From: Candidatus Hydrogenedentota bacterium
GTDB taxonomy: Bacteria; Hydrogenedentota; Hydrogenedentia; Hydrogenedentales; SCBR16-9
DNA: 7,668 bases
Assembly: GCA_007116095.1 (NCBI GenBank)
Contig: SKJD01000168.1
Span: 1 to 7,668, forward strand
Reading direction: 5' to 3'
In this document: positions 1 through 6,571 of the stretch, one piece after another
How the letters are laid out: every line of letters starts with the position of its first letter
Position numbering within the stretch: the stretch's first letter is position 1
The notes under the pieces: model-generated
The model's input: the letters and a program-made list of their open reading frames with translations, nothing else
Databases searched by the model: none
What the model was told of the DNA's origin: nothing
Program-made: the position numbers and the translations under genes

Positions 1-1
1 A

Positions 2-1231
2 GAGCGTTTCGGGAGCTGGACGACCCAGTATGGATATGCAAACCTCATCACCCAGGCGAAGCTCCTGGAAATGGGGGAGGTTGTGGACGGCGCCATCGAA
101 GTGGCAGGCTACCGCTTTGGTACGCTCATGGCATGTTTTGAGCCTTTTCCTTCCCGCGAACTCCTGGAGATGATGCATCATCTGGCGGCCCAGGGCGGCC
201 GGGTCGTCTGGTCAGGTATGCCGCCGGTCCTGCTACGGGACGGCAGCCCGGCAAAACAGTACTGGGAAGCCCTGACCGGTGTGCAGTATTCCCCCACCAA
301 TCACCATGGCCGTCTCGCGCCGGGACGCCTGATTCGCTTTGAGGGCGTGCTCGATGACGTCGACCCGATGGTGGTGCTGACGGACTTTCTGGTGGACCGC
401 GTATATACACTGCGGCCACAAGAAGATACCGCTGTCGTGGCCCGTATGAAGGATCAACCAGTCGCCACCCACCGCACAACCTCGGCGGGAGGCAGCGTCA
501 CAGTGTTGGGTTTCCGGCCACGGGATGACCAGTCCGGGACGATGGGCTATGACGTGCGTTACCTCTTCGAGATTCTGCATGCCCTGGGCGCCTATGACCC
601 CACGGGAACCTTTGAGGACATCAACGACAACACCGAGTACCTCTCGCGTAGCACGGACTACCTGGTCTGCCGTTTTCCGAATGGCGCCATCGCCCTGGCG
701 CCGCATTTACGGGAACTGGAAGAATCCTGGTTTGGCGGTTTCGCCCGCAACGAGGATGAAGACCGGATTACCATGGAACATTTGAACCTGCCACCGAATA
801 TCGTGCACCTGGAAGCTTTCCAGGTCGCGGGCTATACCGTCGATTATATCGGGCACAACGCCATGACCTTCCGCATGGAAGACGACATTCTCGTCGCCTT
901 CGCGGGAGCGCATTGCAACGAAATCGACATCAACGGCGCCACCTGGCGATTTGCGGAAAGGTCGATGGGGCTGATTGCCTGGGCGCCCATCGAGCAGGAA
1001 CGCCGTGGCGCGGCAGGCGCTTTGCTCCAGATTCGGGTGCATGGCGAGGGTGAAGTCTACATTCCTGCTCCCAACGTGCCGGAAGACGCCGAGCTGGTAG
1101 CGGAAGGGGCAAAGCTGGGTAGTCGTGGCGAGACAATTGAGGCGACAATCGAGGACGGCGTGTTGACCTTCACCAGCAGCCCGGAAAGCTCCGGCCGCTG
1201 GCTCTTTGTCGTACCCACTTCGGAAAACTAA
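2..1231 (+). CDS. C-terminal part of a large putative glycoside hydrolase (5' end outside window)
   Basis: The frame is open from base 2 to the TAA at 1229-1231 (409 residues visible), so this is the tail of a longer protein; the first ATG at 71 lies inside continuous coding sequence and is not taken as the start. The first ~60 visible residues (LLEMGEVVDG... then GGRVVWSG) read like the glutamine-amidotransferase-like fold found as the trimerisation domain in GH42-type beta-galactosidases and related glycosidases: a strand, a 'powerless choice' segment and a GGRV-W-SG turn. The rest is rich in beta-strand patterns and ends in a beta-sandwich-like segment (GEVYIPAP..., then GRWLFVV near the end). 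No transmembrane segment is seen. The catalytic barrel would lie upstream. Coding is certain; the glycosidase assignment is inference from fold-like patterns and could instead be another multidomain carbohydrate-active or uncharacterised protein. It converges with the minus-strand operon, the two stops being only 5 bp apart. Confidence 0.8.
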   Translation, partial: ERFGSWTTQYGYANLITQAKLLEMGEVVDGAIEVAGYRFGTLMACFEPFPSRELLEMMHHLAAQGGRVVWSGMPPVLLRDGSPAKQYWEALTGVQYSPTNHHGRLAPGRLIRFEGVLDDVDPMVVLTDFLVDRVYTLRPQEDTAVVARMKDQPVATHRTTSAGGSVTVLGFRPRDDQSGTMGYDVRYLFEILHALGAYDPTGTFEDINDNTEYLSRSTDYLVCRFPNGAIALAPHLRELEESWFGGFARNEDEDRITMEHLNLPPNIVHLEAFQVAGYTVDYIGHNAMTFRMEDDILVAFAGAHCNEIDINGATWRFAERSMGLIAWAPIEQERRGAAGALLQIRVHGEGEVYIPAPNVPEDAELVAEGAKLGSRGETIEATIEDGVLTFTSSPESSGRWLFVVPTSEN

Positions 1232-1236
1232 GCGGA

Positions 1237-1482
1237 CTACACCCGGTAGTCGGGATCGCTATTGGTGTCGCTTGCCTTCTTCGGCGCAGGTTTCGGTCGC
1301 TTTCCGGAATCTGCGCCGAGCGCTTCCAGGATGCGTAGGGTATCGGCATCCAACTCCATATTCCGCGTGGCATGCGCCTGTAGCCGGCGCCAGGCGCGGT
1401 AGATTATCAGGCAAACCCCGAGCAAGCCACCAAGAAATATGCTGCCCAAACTCAGCACAATGAGAAGCTGCGCGCCTTCCAT
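1237..1482 (-). CDS. small single-pass membrane protein, last gene of the pilT operon
   Basis: An 81-residue protein, unknown family. A hydrophobic segment at residues ~5-28 (LLIVLSLGSIFLGG, then LLGVCLIIY) is followed at once by RAWRR, so by the positive-inside rule the C-terminus should be cytoplasmic. The tail is a short helical stretch (MELDADTLRILEALGA) and a charged, probably disordered end (KRPKPAPKKAS). I chose ATG at 1482-1480 over an in-frame TTG at 1500-1498: the ATG overlaps the TGA of the upstream gene as TGATG, and a GGGAGG (plus-strand 1493-1498) lies 10 nt before it, whereas the TTG would overlap that site. Translational coupling to the upstream secreted protein suggests the two products act together at the membrane. 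Stop is TAG at 1239-1237. No function can be assigned. Confidence 0.75.
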   Translation of the reverse strand: MEGAQLLIVLSLGSIFLGGLLGVCLIIYRAWRRLQAHATRNMELDADTLRILEALGADSGKRPKPAPKKASDTNSDPDYRV

Positions 1483-2279
1483 CAGCGTAATGCCTCCCAA
1501 TGCTCCCCATGGGGTACAAGCGGTGGAATCTTCCCCGAATCGGTCGTTGGCTCCGATTCCAATGTTTCCAGGACTGCCGCGACCTCCGCCAATGAATCAC
1601 GTAAAGTGGCGTTTTCCGCTTCAATATCCCGAATCGTGTCGGCCAGCTCCGCGTTGCTCTCTCGAAGCTGCGCCAATTCGTCCATCAACACAGCAAAGAT
1701 CTCCTCCAGCAAGGCCGCGTCCTCAGGCTTTGAGACCGACGTCTCGGGCGCCAGTATGAGCTCCGCGAATTCGGCTGTGCCGTTGCCCTCGAGCACCGCC
1801 CGCACCACAATCCGGGTTGTCCCGAGTGGTAGCTCAACAGAGAATCCAGCCTCGGTCCAGGGGTGCGTGCCGTGAATCGGAAACTGATCTGCCGTCGAAT
1901 AGCGCGCCAGGACATCGCCCTCTTCAACGACTTCATCCGCTTCGCCTCCCGCTGCGTAACACTCTAGCCAGAGGGCGGCCCCGACGGCATTCTCCGTTCG
2001 TATGCGCCCTTGCAGGTGCACGGTGCGACCGCCGAAATCGCCCGCGAGAGCGTGGCTCCAATGCGCTATCGTCGCAGCTTCGGCTGATGCAGATGGGGGC
2101 GTGTGCAGGTATAGGCGGTAGGGGTCATCGTCACGTTCGCCTGAAACAATATCGGCCCGGGCTCCTGCAACGTCCGCAGGTGATGCTATCCAGTAGTTTT
2201 CAGCATGGGGCTCCGTCAGGTAATTCTCCGGCGTTGCAACAACTCCGAGCCAGCCCAGGATGAAAAGCAATCGAACCAT
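1482..2279 (-). CDS. predicted secreted/periplasmic protein with beta-sandwich domain and C-terminal coiled coil
   Basis: 265 residues. Residues 1-15 (MVRLLFILGWLGVVA) form a short signal-peptide-like start with one Arg and a hydrophobic core, with a possible cleavage after A15; there is no lipobox Cys. Residues ~55-177 alternate strand-like segments (AGDFGGRTVHLQGRIRTE, AALWLECYAAGG, TRIVVRAVLEG) in the style of a carbohydrate-binding-like jelly roll also seen in 'membrane-added' N-terminal domains. Residues ~187-241 are a heptad-rich acidic coiled coil (LLEEIFAVLMDELAQL, then ELADTIRDIEAENATL). The ATG has GGAGG 5 nt upstream. It starts 21 nt after the PilT/PilU gene and its TGA overlaps the ATG of the small membrane protein, so all three are likely one transcript. 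The layout suggests an oligomeric envelope protein accompanying the pilus or secretion machine; that role is inference from position only, and no family name can be given with confidence. Confidence 0.8.
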   Translation of the reverse strand: MVRLLFILGWLGVVATPENYLTEPHAENYWIASPADVAGARADIVSGERDDDPYRLYLHTPPSASAEAATIAHWSHALAGDFGGRTVHLQGRIRTENAVGAALWLECYAAGGEADEVVEEGDVLARYSTADQFPIHGTHPWTEAGFSVELPLGTTRIVVRAVLEGNGTAEFAELILAPETSVSKPEDAALLEEIFAVLMDELAQLRESNAELADTIRDIEAENATLRDSLAEVAAVLETLESEPTTDSGKIPPLVPHGEHWEALR

Positions 2280-2300
2280 GCGCGCCTCCGTCTGGCGGGT

Positions 2301-3380
2301 TTACTTGAGACTCAGGCCCTGCATCCGCAACTTCAAATCCTTCGCGCTGGAAGCATTCTGAAGCGCGATATCGGTGGCAATCAATTTTTCCTTCCAGAGA
2401 TCAAAGAGCGCTTGATCAAAGGTCTGCATGCCGTATTGCTCCCGGCCTTCTTCAATCAACTTCACAATGTCCTTGAAGGATTTTCCCTTCTCAATAAAGT
2501 CGCGTACTGTCCGGGTGCCAATCAGGATTTCAGCGGCCACACAACGCCCCTCACCGGCGGCCAGGGGTATGATTCGCTGGGATACGATACCGCGCAGCAC
2601 ACTGGACAACTGATTGCGAATCTGCTCCTGTTGGTAGGGTTCAAAGAAGTCCAGGATACGGTTCAGCGTTTCTACGGCATCCACGGTATGCAGGGTTGAA
2701 AAGACCAGGTGGCCGGTCTCCGCCGAGGCGACAGCGGTCTTAACGGTCTCGCTGTCACGCATCTCCCCGATCAGGATGACATCCGGGTCCTGACGCAAGG
2801 CCCCGCGCAGGGCATTGGCGAAGGAAAGCGTATCGTGCCCGATCTCGCGCTGAGTGACGATCGCCATCTTGTCTTCATGTACAAATTCAACAGGGTCTTC
2901 GACCGTGAGGATATGCACCGGGCGCGTCTCATTGATCTCGTGAATCAACGCCGCCAGGGTGGTTGATTTCCCGCTCCCGGTCGGCCCGGTAACGAGTACC
3001 AGTCCATTTTTTAAGGGACAAAATTTTCGCAAGACGGGAGGGAGATTCAGATCATCCACCGTTTTAATTTGCACAGGAATCAGGCGCAACACAATCCGGG
3101 TATTGCCGTCGTCACGACAGGCATTGACCCGGAAACGCGCCAGATCCTCGTACATGAATGAATTGTCCAGTTCCATGATCTTGTCAAACTTCATAATGTC
3201 GGCTGTACCCGAAATTTCTTCGAGCAGGCCCCGCAAGTCTTCCTCGGCAAGCGCCGCACTTTCAGCGCGGACCAGATGGCCGTCAATTCGAAAAATGGGG
3301 GGATTGCCTACTTTCAGGTGGATATCGGAGGCAGACTTTTCCAGCGCAAATTGCATGATGTCCCGAATAAGAAAGGCCAT
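2301..3380 (-). CDS. pilT: type IV pilus retraction ATPase, PilT/PilU family (PilU-like C-terminus)
   Basis: A 359-residue secretion-superfamily ATPase that powers depolymerisation of type IV pili at the cytoplasmic base of the pilus. All landmarks are present: N-terminal ASDIHL (residues 17-22), Walker A GPTGSGKST (132-140), Asp box TVEDPVEF (159-166), Walker B with ILIGEMRD (202-209), His box GHLVFSTLHT (223-232) and SQRIIP (267-272). The length fits the family (about 340-380). The C-terminal segment (EKGKSFKDIVKLIEEG, then GMQTFDQALFDL at 317-328) looks more like PilU than like canonical PilT, which carries an AIRNLIRE motif absent here; the symbol pilT is therefore a family-level label. 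The ATG at 3380-3378 has GAGGAG 11 nt upstream. A TATACT -10-like element lies on the same strand at 3469-3464, without a convincing -35. It heads a three-gene run and stands downstream of a pseudopilin gene, from which a hairpin separates it. No PilB, PilC or other pilus gene is in the window. Confidence 0.95.
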   Translation of the reverse strand: MAFLIRDIMQFALEKSASDIHLKVGNPPIFRIDGHLVRAESAALAEEDLRGLLEEISGTADIMKFDKIMELDNSFMYEDLARFRVNACRDDGNTRIVLRLIPVQIKTVDDLNLPPVLRKFCPLKNGLVLVTGPTGSGKSTTLAALIHEINETRPVHILTVEDPVEFVHEDKMAIVTQREIGHDTLSFANALRGALRQDPDVILIGEMRDSETVKTAVASAETGHLVFSTLHTVDAVETLNRILDFFEPYQQEQIRNQLSSVLRGIVSQRIIPLAAGEGRCVAAEILIGTRTVRDFIEKGKSFKDIVKLIEEGREQYGMQTFDQALFDLWKEKLIATDIALQNASSAKDLKLRMQGLSLK

Positions 3381-3511
3381 GTGAAGTGATACTCCTCAAA
3401 TGCGGCTCAAGCTGCATGTATTCGAAGAAGGTCAGATAGGGTGCGTAGTGATTGCGCCCTCTGAGTATATCGAAATTACCAGGATACATGCACGGCCGCC
3501 ACGCAATGCAA

Positions 3512-3550
3512 AAGGCCTGGCTGCGCATTTAGGTTGCACAACCAGGCCTT
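3512..3550 (-). terminator. strong hairpin, likely terminator of the pseudopilin gene
   Basis: Read on the minus strand, AAGGCCTGG-T-TGTGCA pairs with TGCGCA-G-CCAGGCCTT around the 7-nt loop ACCTAAA. This gives an uninterrupted 16-bp stem in RNA, followed by TTGC so that the run is CCTTTTGC. Two positions are G-U pairs in a minus-strand transcript but would be A-C mismatches in a plus-strand transcript, which supports function on the minus strand, 3' of the pseudopilin gene and upstream of the pilT-type gene. The U-tract is short, so it may be a moderate terminator or a 3'-end stabilising stem rather than a full stop. Confidence 0.7.
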
Positions 3551-3564
3551 GGGATTAGCGGAGC

Positions 3565-3579
3565 CGGGATACTATCCCG
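3565..3579. repeat. short perfect inverted repeat downstream of pseudopilin gene
   Basis: CGGGAT-ACT-ATCCCG, 6-bp perfect arms around 3 nt, between the stop of the pseudopilin C-terminal half (3602-3600) and the larger hairpin at 3512-3550. It may be an accessory 3'-end stem; no family or protein binding site is recognised. Confidence 0.4.
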
Positions 3580-3599
3580 ATGGCTTTATGGCGGCAGGA

Positions 3600-4112
3600 T
3601 CAACCATACCCGCCGGCAAGCTGAATCCAGTTTTCCACGACCTGCCCCGCGGCATTCGGGTGCCAGGCGGGATTCGTGGCCTGAATCGGATAGTCGCTGT
3701 TGTAGCGAATGAACTCGACATGGCCGTCCAGGTACAGCACATTGCTGCCGCCCGGTACGTGGTTGAAGCGGGTCGTGGCGACATCCTGTACGCCAAAGTG
3801 ACTGGAGGAGGTGTTGCCCCAAGTGTCCCACATGATCGCCATGGCACTCTCCGCCGAAGCAGAGGCGCCCGGGTTGTTGATGTCGGTGATGAAGAAACGG
3901 GCCACACCGTCACGCAGGCGCGGGTAGGTCGAGGGCAACGGAGACCCGTCGTCGTCCGTATGCGCGGTCTGCGCGCCATAGGCTTGCAGCAGGGAGGAGG
4001 GGATATCAATCTGACCGCGCTCCGCCCAACGCACCACCAAGGCCCAGTCGTTCGGGCCGGGAGCGCCAGCATTGCCAAGGTCCGGCTGCCCGATCAGGTC
4101 GCCGTCGCGCAC
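3600..4112 (-). CDS. C-terminal half of interrupted pseudopilin (H-X10-DG domain)
   Basis: 170 codons from GTG at 4112-4110 to the TGA at 3602-3600, in the same frame as the pseudopilin N-terminal half and separated from it by one TGA and nine sense codons (GADPGGSGN). It carries the typical C-terminal box of this pseudopilin class: NHVPGGSNVLYLDGHVEF at residues ~117-134, here H-X10-DG rather than the usual H-X9-DG. It has no prepilin signal, so on its own it would stay in the cytoplasm and not act as a pilin. GGGAGG (plus-strand 4123-4128) lies 10 nt before the GTG, so reinitiation is possible, although the same bases also encode Gly-Gly in the read-through frame. I regard it as the second half of one gene of 354 residues (plus the TGA position) spanning 4667-3603, either truly broken by a nonsense mutation or broken by a sequence error. 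Confidence 0.75.
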   Translation of the reverse strand: MRDGDLIGQPDLGNAGAPGPNDWALVVRWAERGQIDIPSSLLQAYGAQTAHTDDDGSPLPSTYPRLRDGVARFFITDINNPGASASAESAMAIMWDTWGNTSSSHFGVQDVATTRFNHVPGGSNVLYLDGHVEFIRYNSDYPIQATNPAWHPNAAGQVVENWIQLAGGYG

Positions 4113-4139
4113 ATTGCCGGAGCCTCCCGGATCCGCGCC

Positions 4140-4667
4140 TCACATGCCGATGGCCATGAAGGTGTCCATGATCTGGGACATCGTCGTCGTGGCAAAGGGG
4201 TTGTAGATATAGGAGACCGGGAAAGAAAGCAGCGCAGCGCGTGCGACCTCGGCCGCACGGCTGTTGCCCTCGATCCGCTGTAACTGGGCTTGCAGATCTT
4301 CTTCAATCCCGAAGCCGACGACACCGTTCATCTCCACACCCCAGTCGGAGCGGGAGTCCGAAGGGCAGATAGCGATGTTGACGTCGTTCCAGTAGTCGGG
4401 GTAGAGCGCATCGCCCGCGAAGGACATCTGCCAGCCAAAGCCGTTGATGTTCCAACGCTGTCCGGGCGGGAACATCCCCCGGGACTCGCTGGAGTACATG
4501 TTGAAAATGATGCCGAATTGCTTCAGATTATTGGCGCAAGACGCACGCCGTGCGGCTTCCCGGGCGCGCGCCAAGGCCGGCAGCAAGATTGCCGCCAGAA
4601 TGCCGATGATGGCGATCACCACCAACAGCTCAATCAGGGTAAAACCCTTTTTCTTGTTCAAAGACAT
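4140..4667 (-). CDS. type II secretion-like pseudopilin, N-terminal half (stops at in-frame TGA)
   Basis: 175 residues. The start [17 protein letters not shown] is a textbook class III prepilin signal: basic leader, cleavage predicted between G8 and F9, Glu at +5 of the mature protein (E13), then a hydrophobic helix to about residue 30 and a helical [11 protein letters not shown] region. The substrate of prepilin peptidase, it would assemble into a pseudopilus or pilus in the inner membrane. Aromatic and Cys-containing residues ([17 protein letters not shown]) match the DUF1559-like pseudopilins abundant in PVC-group bacteria and Hydrogenedentes. I chose ATG 4667-4665: AAGGAG (plus-strand 4679-4684) sits 11 nt upstream, while an in-frame TTG at 4676 would be only 2 nt from it. 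The frame ends at TGA 4142-4140, but the same frame continues for a further 179 sense codons with the expected C-terminal domain, so this is very probably a truncated product of a 354-residue gene. Confidence 0.85.
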   Translation of the reverse strand: MSLNKKKGFTLIELLVVIAIIGILAAILLPALARAREAARRASCANNLKQFGIIFNMYSSESRGMFPPGQRWNINGFGWQMSFAGDALYPDYWNDVNIAICPSDSRSDWGVEMNGVVGFGIEEDLQAQLQRIEGNSRAAEVARAALLSFPVSYIYNPFATTTMSQIMDTFMAIGM

Positions 4668-5175
4668 GGGTAACAAAACTCCTTTTGTGCTACATAAGGT
4701 TGCGCTGCAATCACCAACTGTCTAGATTGCAGGCAAAACGAAAGGTAAGATAACGCGGTAATTGGGGAGGACACTAATCCTGTCACGCCCCAGGCCATCA
4801 GGAAAAATCCTGACTCTGCTAACTGATAAAAAGCGTAGCATATTTCGAGATATACACGCAATAATTTCGGCTCTACGAATCAATACAAACTATAAAAACA
4901 TTAAACACTATGCATACTGATCGGAGTAACAATAAAATACACCCGTACCCGCTTCTGCGCCTCCTGACTACCCTCGTATTGTCAGGATGTGGGGGGAGTG
5001 GAAAGATTCGAGTCGCCACTTCACCCGTGGTGGCATGCCCAAGATTTCAGTGGTTTGTGTCCGAATCCGGGGGTATGGCACAATATAAACTTCCGGAAAA
5101 TACATGGAGCGCCGGGATGAGAAAACCTGGCGGCGCCATAACACGGAACAAAACTATAAGTAAAGGTTTGACGTT
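4668..5175. other. 508-bp divergent intergenic region, no convincing gene
   Basis: It lies between the pseudopilin gene (minus) and the methyltransferase gene (plus), so it should hold promoters for both. The part from about 4800 to 4960 is clearly AT-richer than its neighbours. I see an inverted repeat at 4798-4813 and several AT-rich -10-like hexamers (for example TATAAA at 4891-4896 and 5084-5089), but none with a well-spaced -35. TGGCAC at 5076-5081 resembles the -24 half of a sigma-54 promoter, but the -12 TTGC half is missing. A plus-strand frame at 4910-5179 has a lipobox-like LSGC but no ribosome binding site; it is discussed in the findings and not called as a gene. Confidence 0.6.
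4798..4813. repeat. perfect inverted repeat TCAGGA-AAAA-TCCTGA
   Basis: Two perfect 6-bp arms (4798-4803 and 4808-4813) around a 4-nt A-tract, 131 bp upstream of the pseudopilin start. It could be an operator half-site pair or a small hairpin in the pseudopilin leader. No known regulator motif is recognised. Confidence 0.45.
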
Positions 5176-5757
5176 GTGAGTAATCTTACGTTTTTTGAGG
5201 GCGTACTCAAGGCTTCCAAGGTAACCGGGGCCATTGCACCGAGCGGCAAGGCGCTGGCAGAAAAAATTACCGACATGGCCGAATTGCAGGATGCGCGGGT
5301 CATTGTGGAATTTGGCACCGGGACAGGCGCCTTTACGGAAGTGATCTTGCGTAAAAAGCACCCTGAGGCCCACTTCATTTCTTTCGAGGTAAACCCGGAC
5401 TTTGTCAAGGAAGCGCGAAAGCGCTGCCCCGACGCAAAAATTATCGAAGACAGTGCGGAAAACGCCGGCGCCCATCTAAAGGAGGCCGGTTTCGATCACT
5501 GTGATGTGATTGTTTCTTCCTTGCCCTGGACCTGTTTTGACGCCGAGCTGCAAGACAATATACTCAACTCGGCTTACGACATTATCCGGCCGGGGGGGCG
5601 TTTCCTCACCTTCGCTTATTTCATGAGTCCCTACATGTCCAACGGCAAGCGCTTTCTTCGGGGTAAGCTGCCTGAAAGGTTTGACAATGTCGTGCAGTCC
5701 AGGCACATCTGGCTAAACATTCCGCCCTGCACGGTATTTATCGCCGACAAACATTAA
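5176..5757 (+). CDS. class I SAM-dependent methyltransferase, phospholipid N-methyltransferase (PmtA)-like
   Basis: 193 residues, the usual size of the small soluble bacterial phosphatidylethanolamine N-methyltransferases, which methylate membrane lipids towards phosphatidylcholine using S-adenosylmethionine. Visible motifs: N-terminal [19 protein letters not shown] (6-24), a phrase typical of this group; motif [11 protein letters not shown] (44-53); acidic ribose-binding E71 in ISFEVNP; motif IV-like DVIVSSLPW (110-118); and a post-motif LRPGG-like IIRPGGRF (137-143). The start is GTG 5176 with AAAGG at 5162-5166, 9 nt upstream; an adjacent in-frame TTG at 5173 is an alternative. There is no signal peptide or membrane span, so it would work at the cytoplasmic face of the membrane. 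The same fold includes rRNA adenine dimethylases, so the lipid substrate is inferred from family resemblance. It is followed by 68 bp before the ThuA gene, on the same strand. Confidence 0.85.
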   Translation: MSNLTFFEGVLKASKVTGAIAPSGKALAEKITDMAELQDARVIVEFGTGTGAFTEVILRKKHPEAHFISFEVNPDFVKEARKRCPDAKIIEDSAENAGAHLKEAGFDHCDVIVSSLPWTCFDAELQDNILNSAYDIIRPGGRFLTFAYFMSPYMSNGKRFLRGKLPERFDNVVQSRHIWLNIPPCTVFIADKH

Positions 5758-5812
5758 TCAAAGCATATCAGCACACAAAGTGGGGGAAAAGTAGCCATTG
5801 GATGCTGCCAGC

Positions 5813-5819
5813 GGGGAGG
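5813..5819 (+). promoter_or_regulatory. Shine-Dalgarno GGGGAGG that sets the ThuA start
   Basis: GGGGAGG ends 6 nt before GTG 5826-5828. This makes GTG the start and excludes the in-frame ATG at 5802, which lies upstream of this site and has no such site of its own. Confidence 0.75.
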
Positions 5820-5825
5820 TACAGG

Positions 5826-6473
5826 GTGAAGAAACAGGTCTTGATGGTATGGGGCGGCTGGGACGGCCATGAACCCCAACAATGTGTGGAAGTCTTTGCG
5901 CCGGTCCTTGAAGCGGATGGATTTTCGGTACAGGTCAGCGACACGTTATGCAGCCTCGAAGATGGAGAAGCATTGGCGCAGTTCGACTTGATAGTACCGT
6001 GCTGGACCATGGGCGAAATCAGCCCGGAGCAATCAGCAGCGCTGTGTCAGGCCGTCGAAGCTGGCTCTGGACTGGCCGGTTGGCACGGCGGCATGGGAGA
6101 CGCCTTCCGCAACGATACCCCGTTCCAGTTTATGGTGGGTGGGCAGTTCGTGGCGCATCCAGGCAACATCATCGACTACACCGTCCATATCAGCGCCCCG
6201 GACGATCCCATCGTCGCAGAGATTCCTGATTTCCAGATGCACTCCGAGCAGTATTACATGCACGTTGATCCCTCGAACACCGTCCTGGCCACCACGACCT
6301 TCTCCGGCGAACATTGCCCCTGGATAGCCGGTTGCGTCATGCCGACCGTCTGGAAACGTCAACACGGTAAGGGCAAAGTCTTCTACAATGCTTTGGGGCA
6401 CGTAGCCGCCGACTTTGACGTCCCGGAAAACTTCGAGATTACCAGGCGCGGTCTGGTCTGGGCGGCGCGGTAA
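5826..6473 (+). CDS. ThuA-domain protein (glutamine amidotransferase-like, sugar metabolism)
   Basis: 215 residues from GTG 5826, giving the normal family N-terminus [17 protein letters not shown]. ThuA-domain proteins have a class I amidotransferase-like fold without the usual catalytic triad and occur with sugar dehydrogenases, as in trehalose utilisation (ThuA/ThuB) of rhizobia. Visible signatures: WGGWDGHEP (9-17), [13 protein letters not shown] (82-94), GGQFVAHPG (105-113), EQYYMHVDP (141-149) and, near the end, [21 protein letters not shown] (split here as 172-180 and 181-192). No signal peptide is seen, so it is cytoplasmic. The gene for a Gfo/Idh/MocA oxidoreductase follows after 98 bp on the same strand, the common pairing for this family. 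The substrate is unknown; trehalose specifically cannot be claimed. Confidence 0.9.
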   Translation: MKKQVLMVWGGWDGHEPQQCVEVFAPVLEADGFSVQVSDTLCSLEDGEALAQFDLIVPCWTMGEISPEQSAALCQAVEAGSGLAGWHGGMGDAFRNDTPFQFMVGGQFVAHPGNIIDYTVHISAPDDPIVAEIPDFQMHSEQYYMHVDPSNTVLATTTFSGEHCPWIAGCVMPTVWKRQHGKGKVFYNALGHVAADFDVPENFEITRRGLVWAAR

Positions 6474-6571
6474 AGATTTCCCACAACAGTTGCGAAATAG
6501 CGCTTCCAACTATTCTGGGCCATCTCAACGTACGGAACATCATCAATTTCACGGGGTAAAGGAGTGGCAAT

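Noticed and set aside
4113..4142. Selenocysteine insertion at the pseudopilin TGA
   Set aside because: Downstream of the TGA only a 4-bp CCGG stem with loop GAGGCT can be drawn, not a convincing bacterial SECIS, and no selenoprotein of this family is known to me. Nonsense mutation or sequence error is simpler.
3534..4283. Long plus-strand frame of 249 codons opposite the pseudopilin
   Set aside because: It is the antisense shadow of the pseudopilin gene in a GC-rich region; it starts inside the terminator hairpin and its product has no recognisable domain.
4658..4861. Minus-strand 67-codon frame upstream of the pseudopilin
   Set aside because: It overlaps the pseudopilin ribosome binding site and start, has no Shine-Dalgarno of its own and an unusual Cys/Tyr-rich composition; likely leader sequence by chance open.
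5076..5090. Sigma-54 promoter before the methyltransferase (TGGCAC)
   Set aside because: The -24-like TGGCAC is present but the -12 TTGC element at the required spacing is absent (AAAC instead).
5802..5825. ATG at 5802 as start of the ThuA-domain gene
   Set aside because: The strong GGGGAGG lies after this ATG and 6 nt before GTG 5826, and the family N-terminus begins at that GTG.
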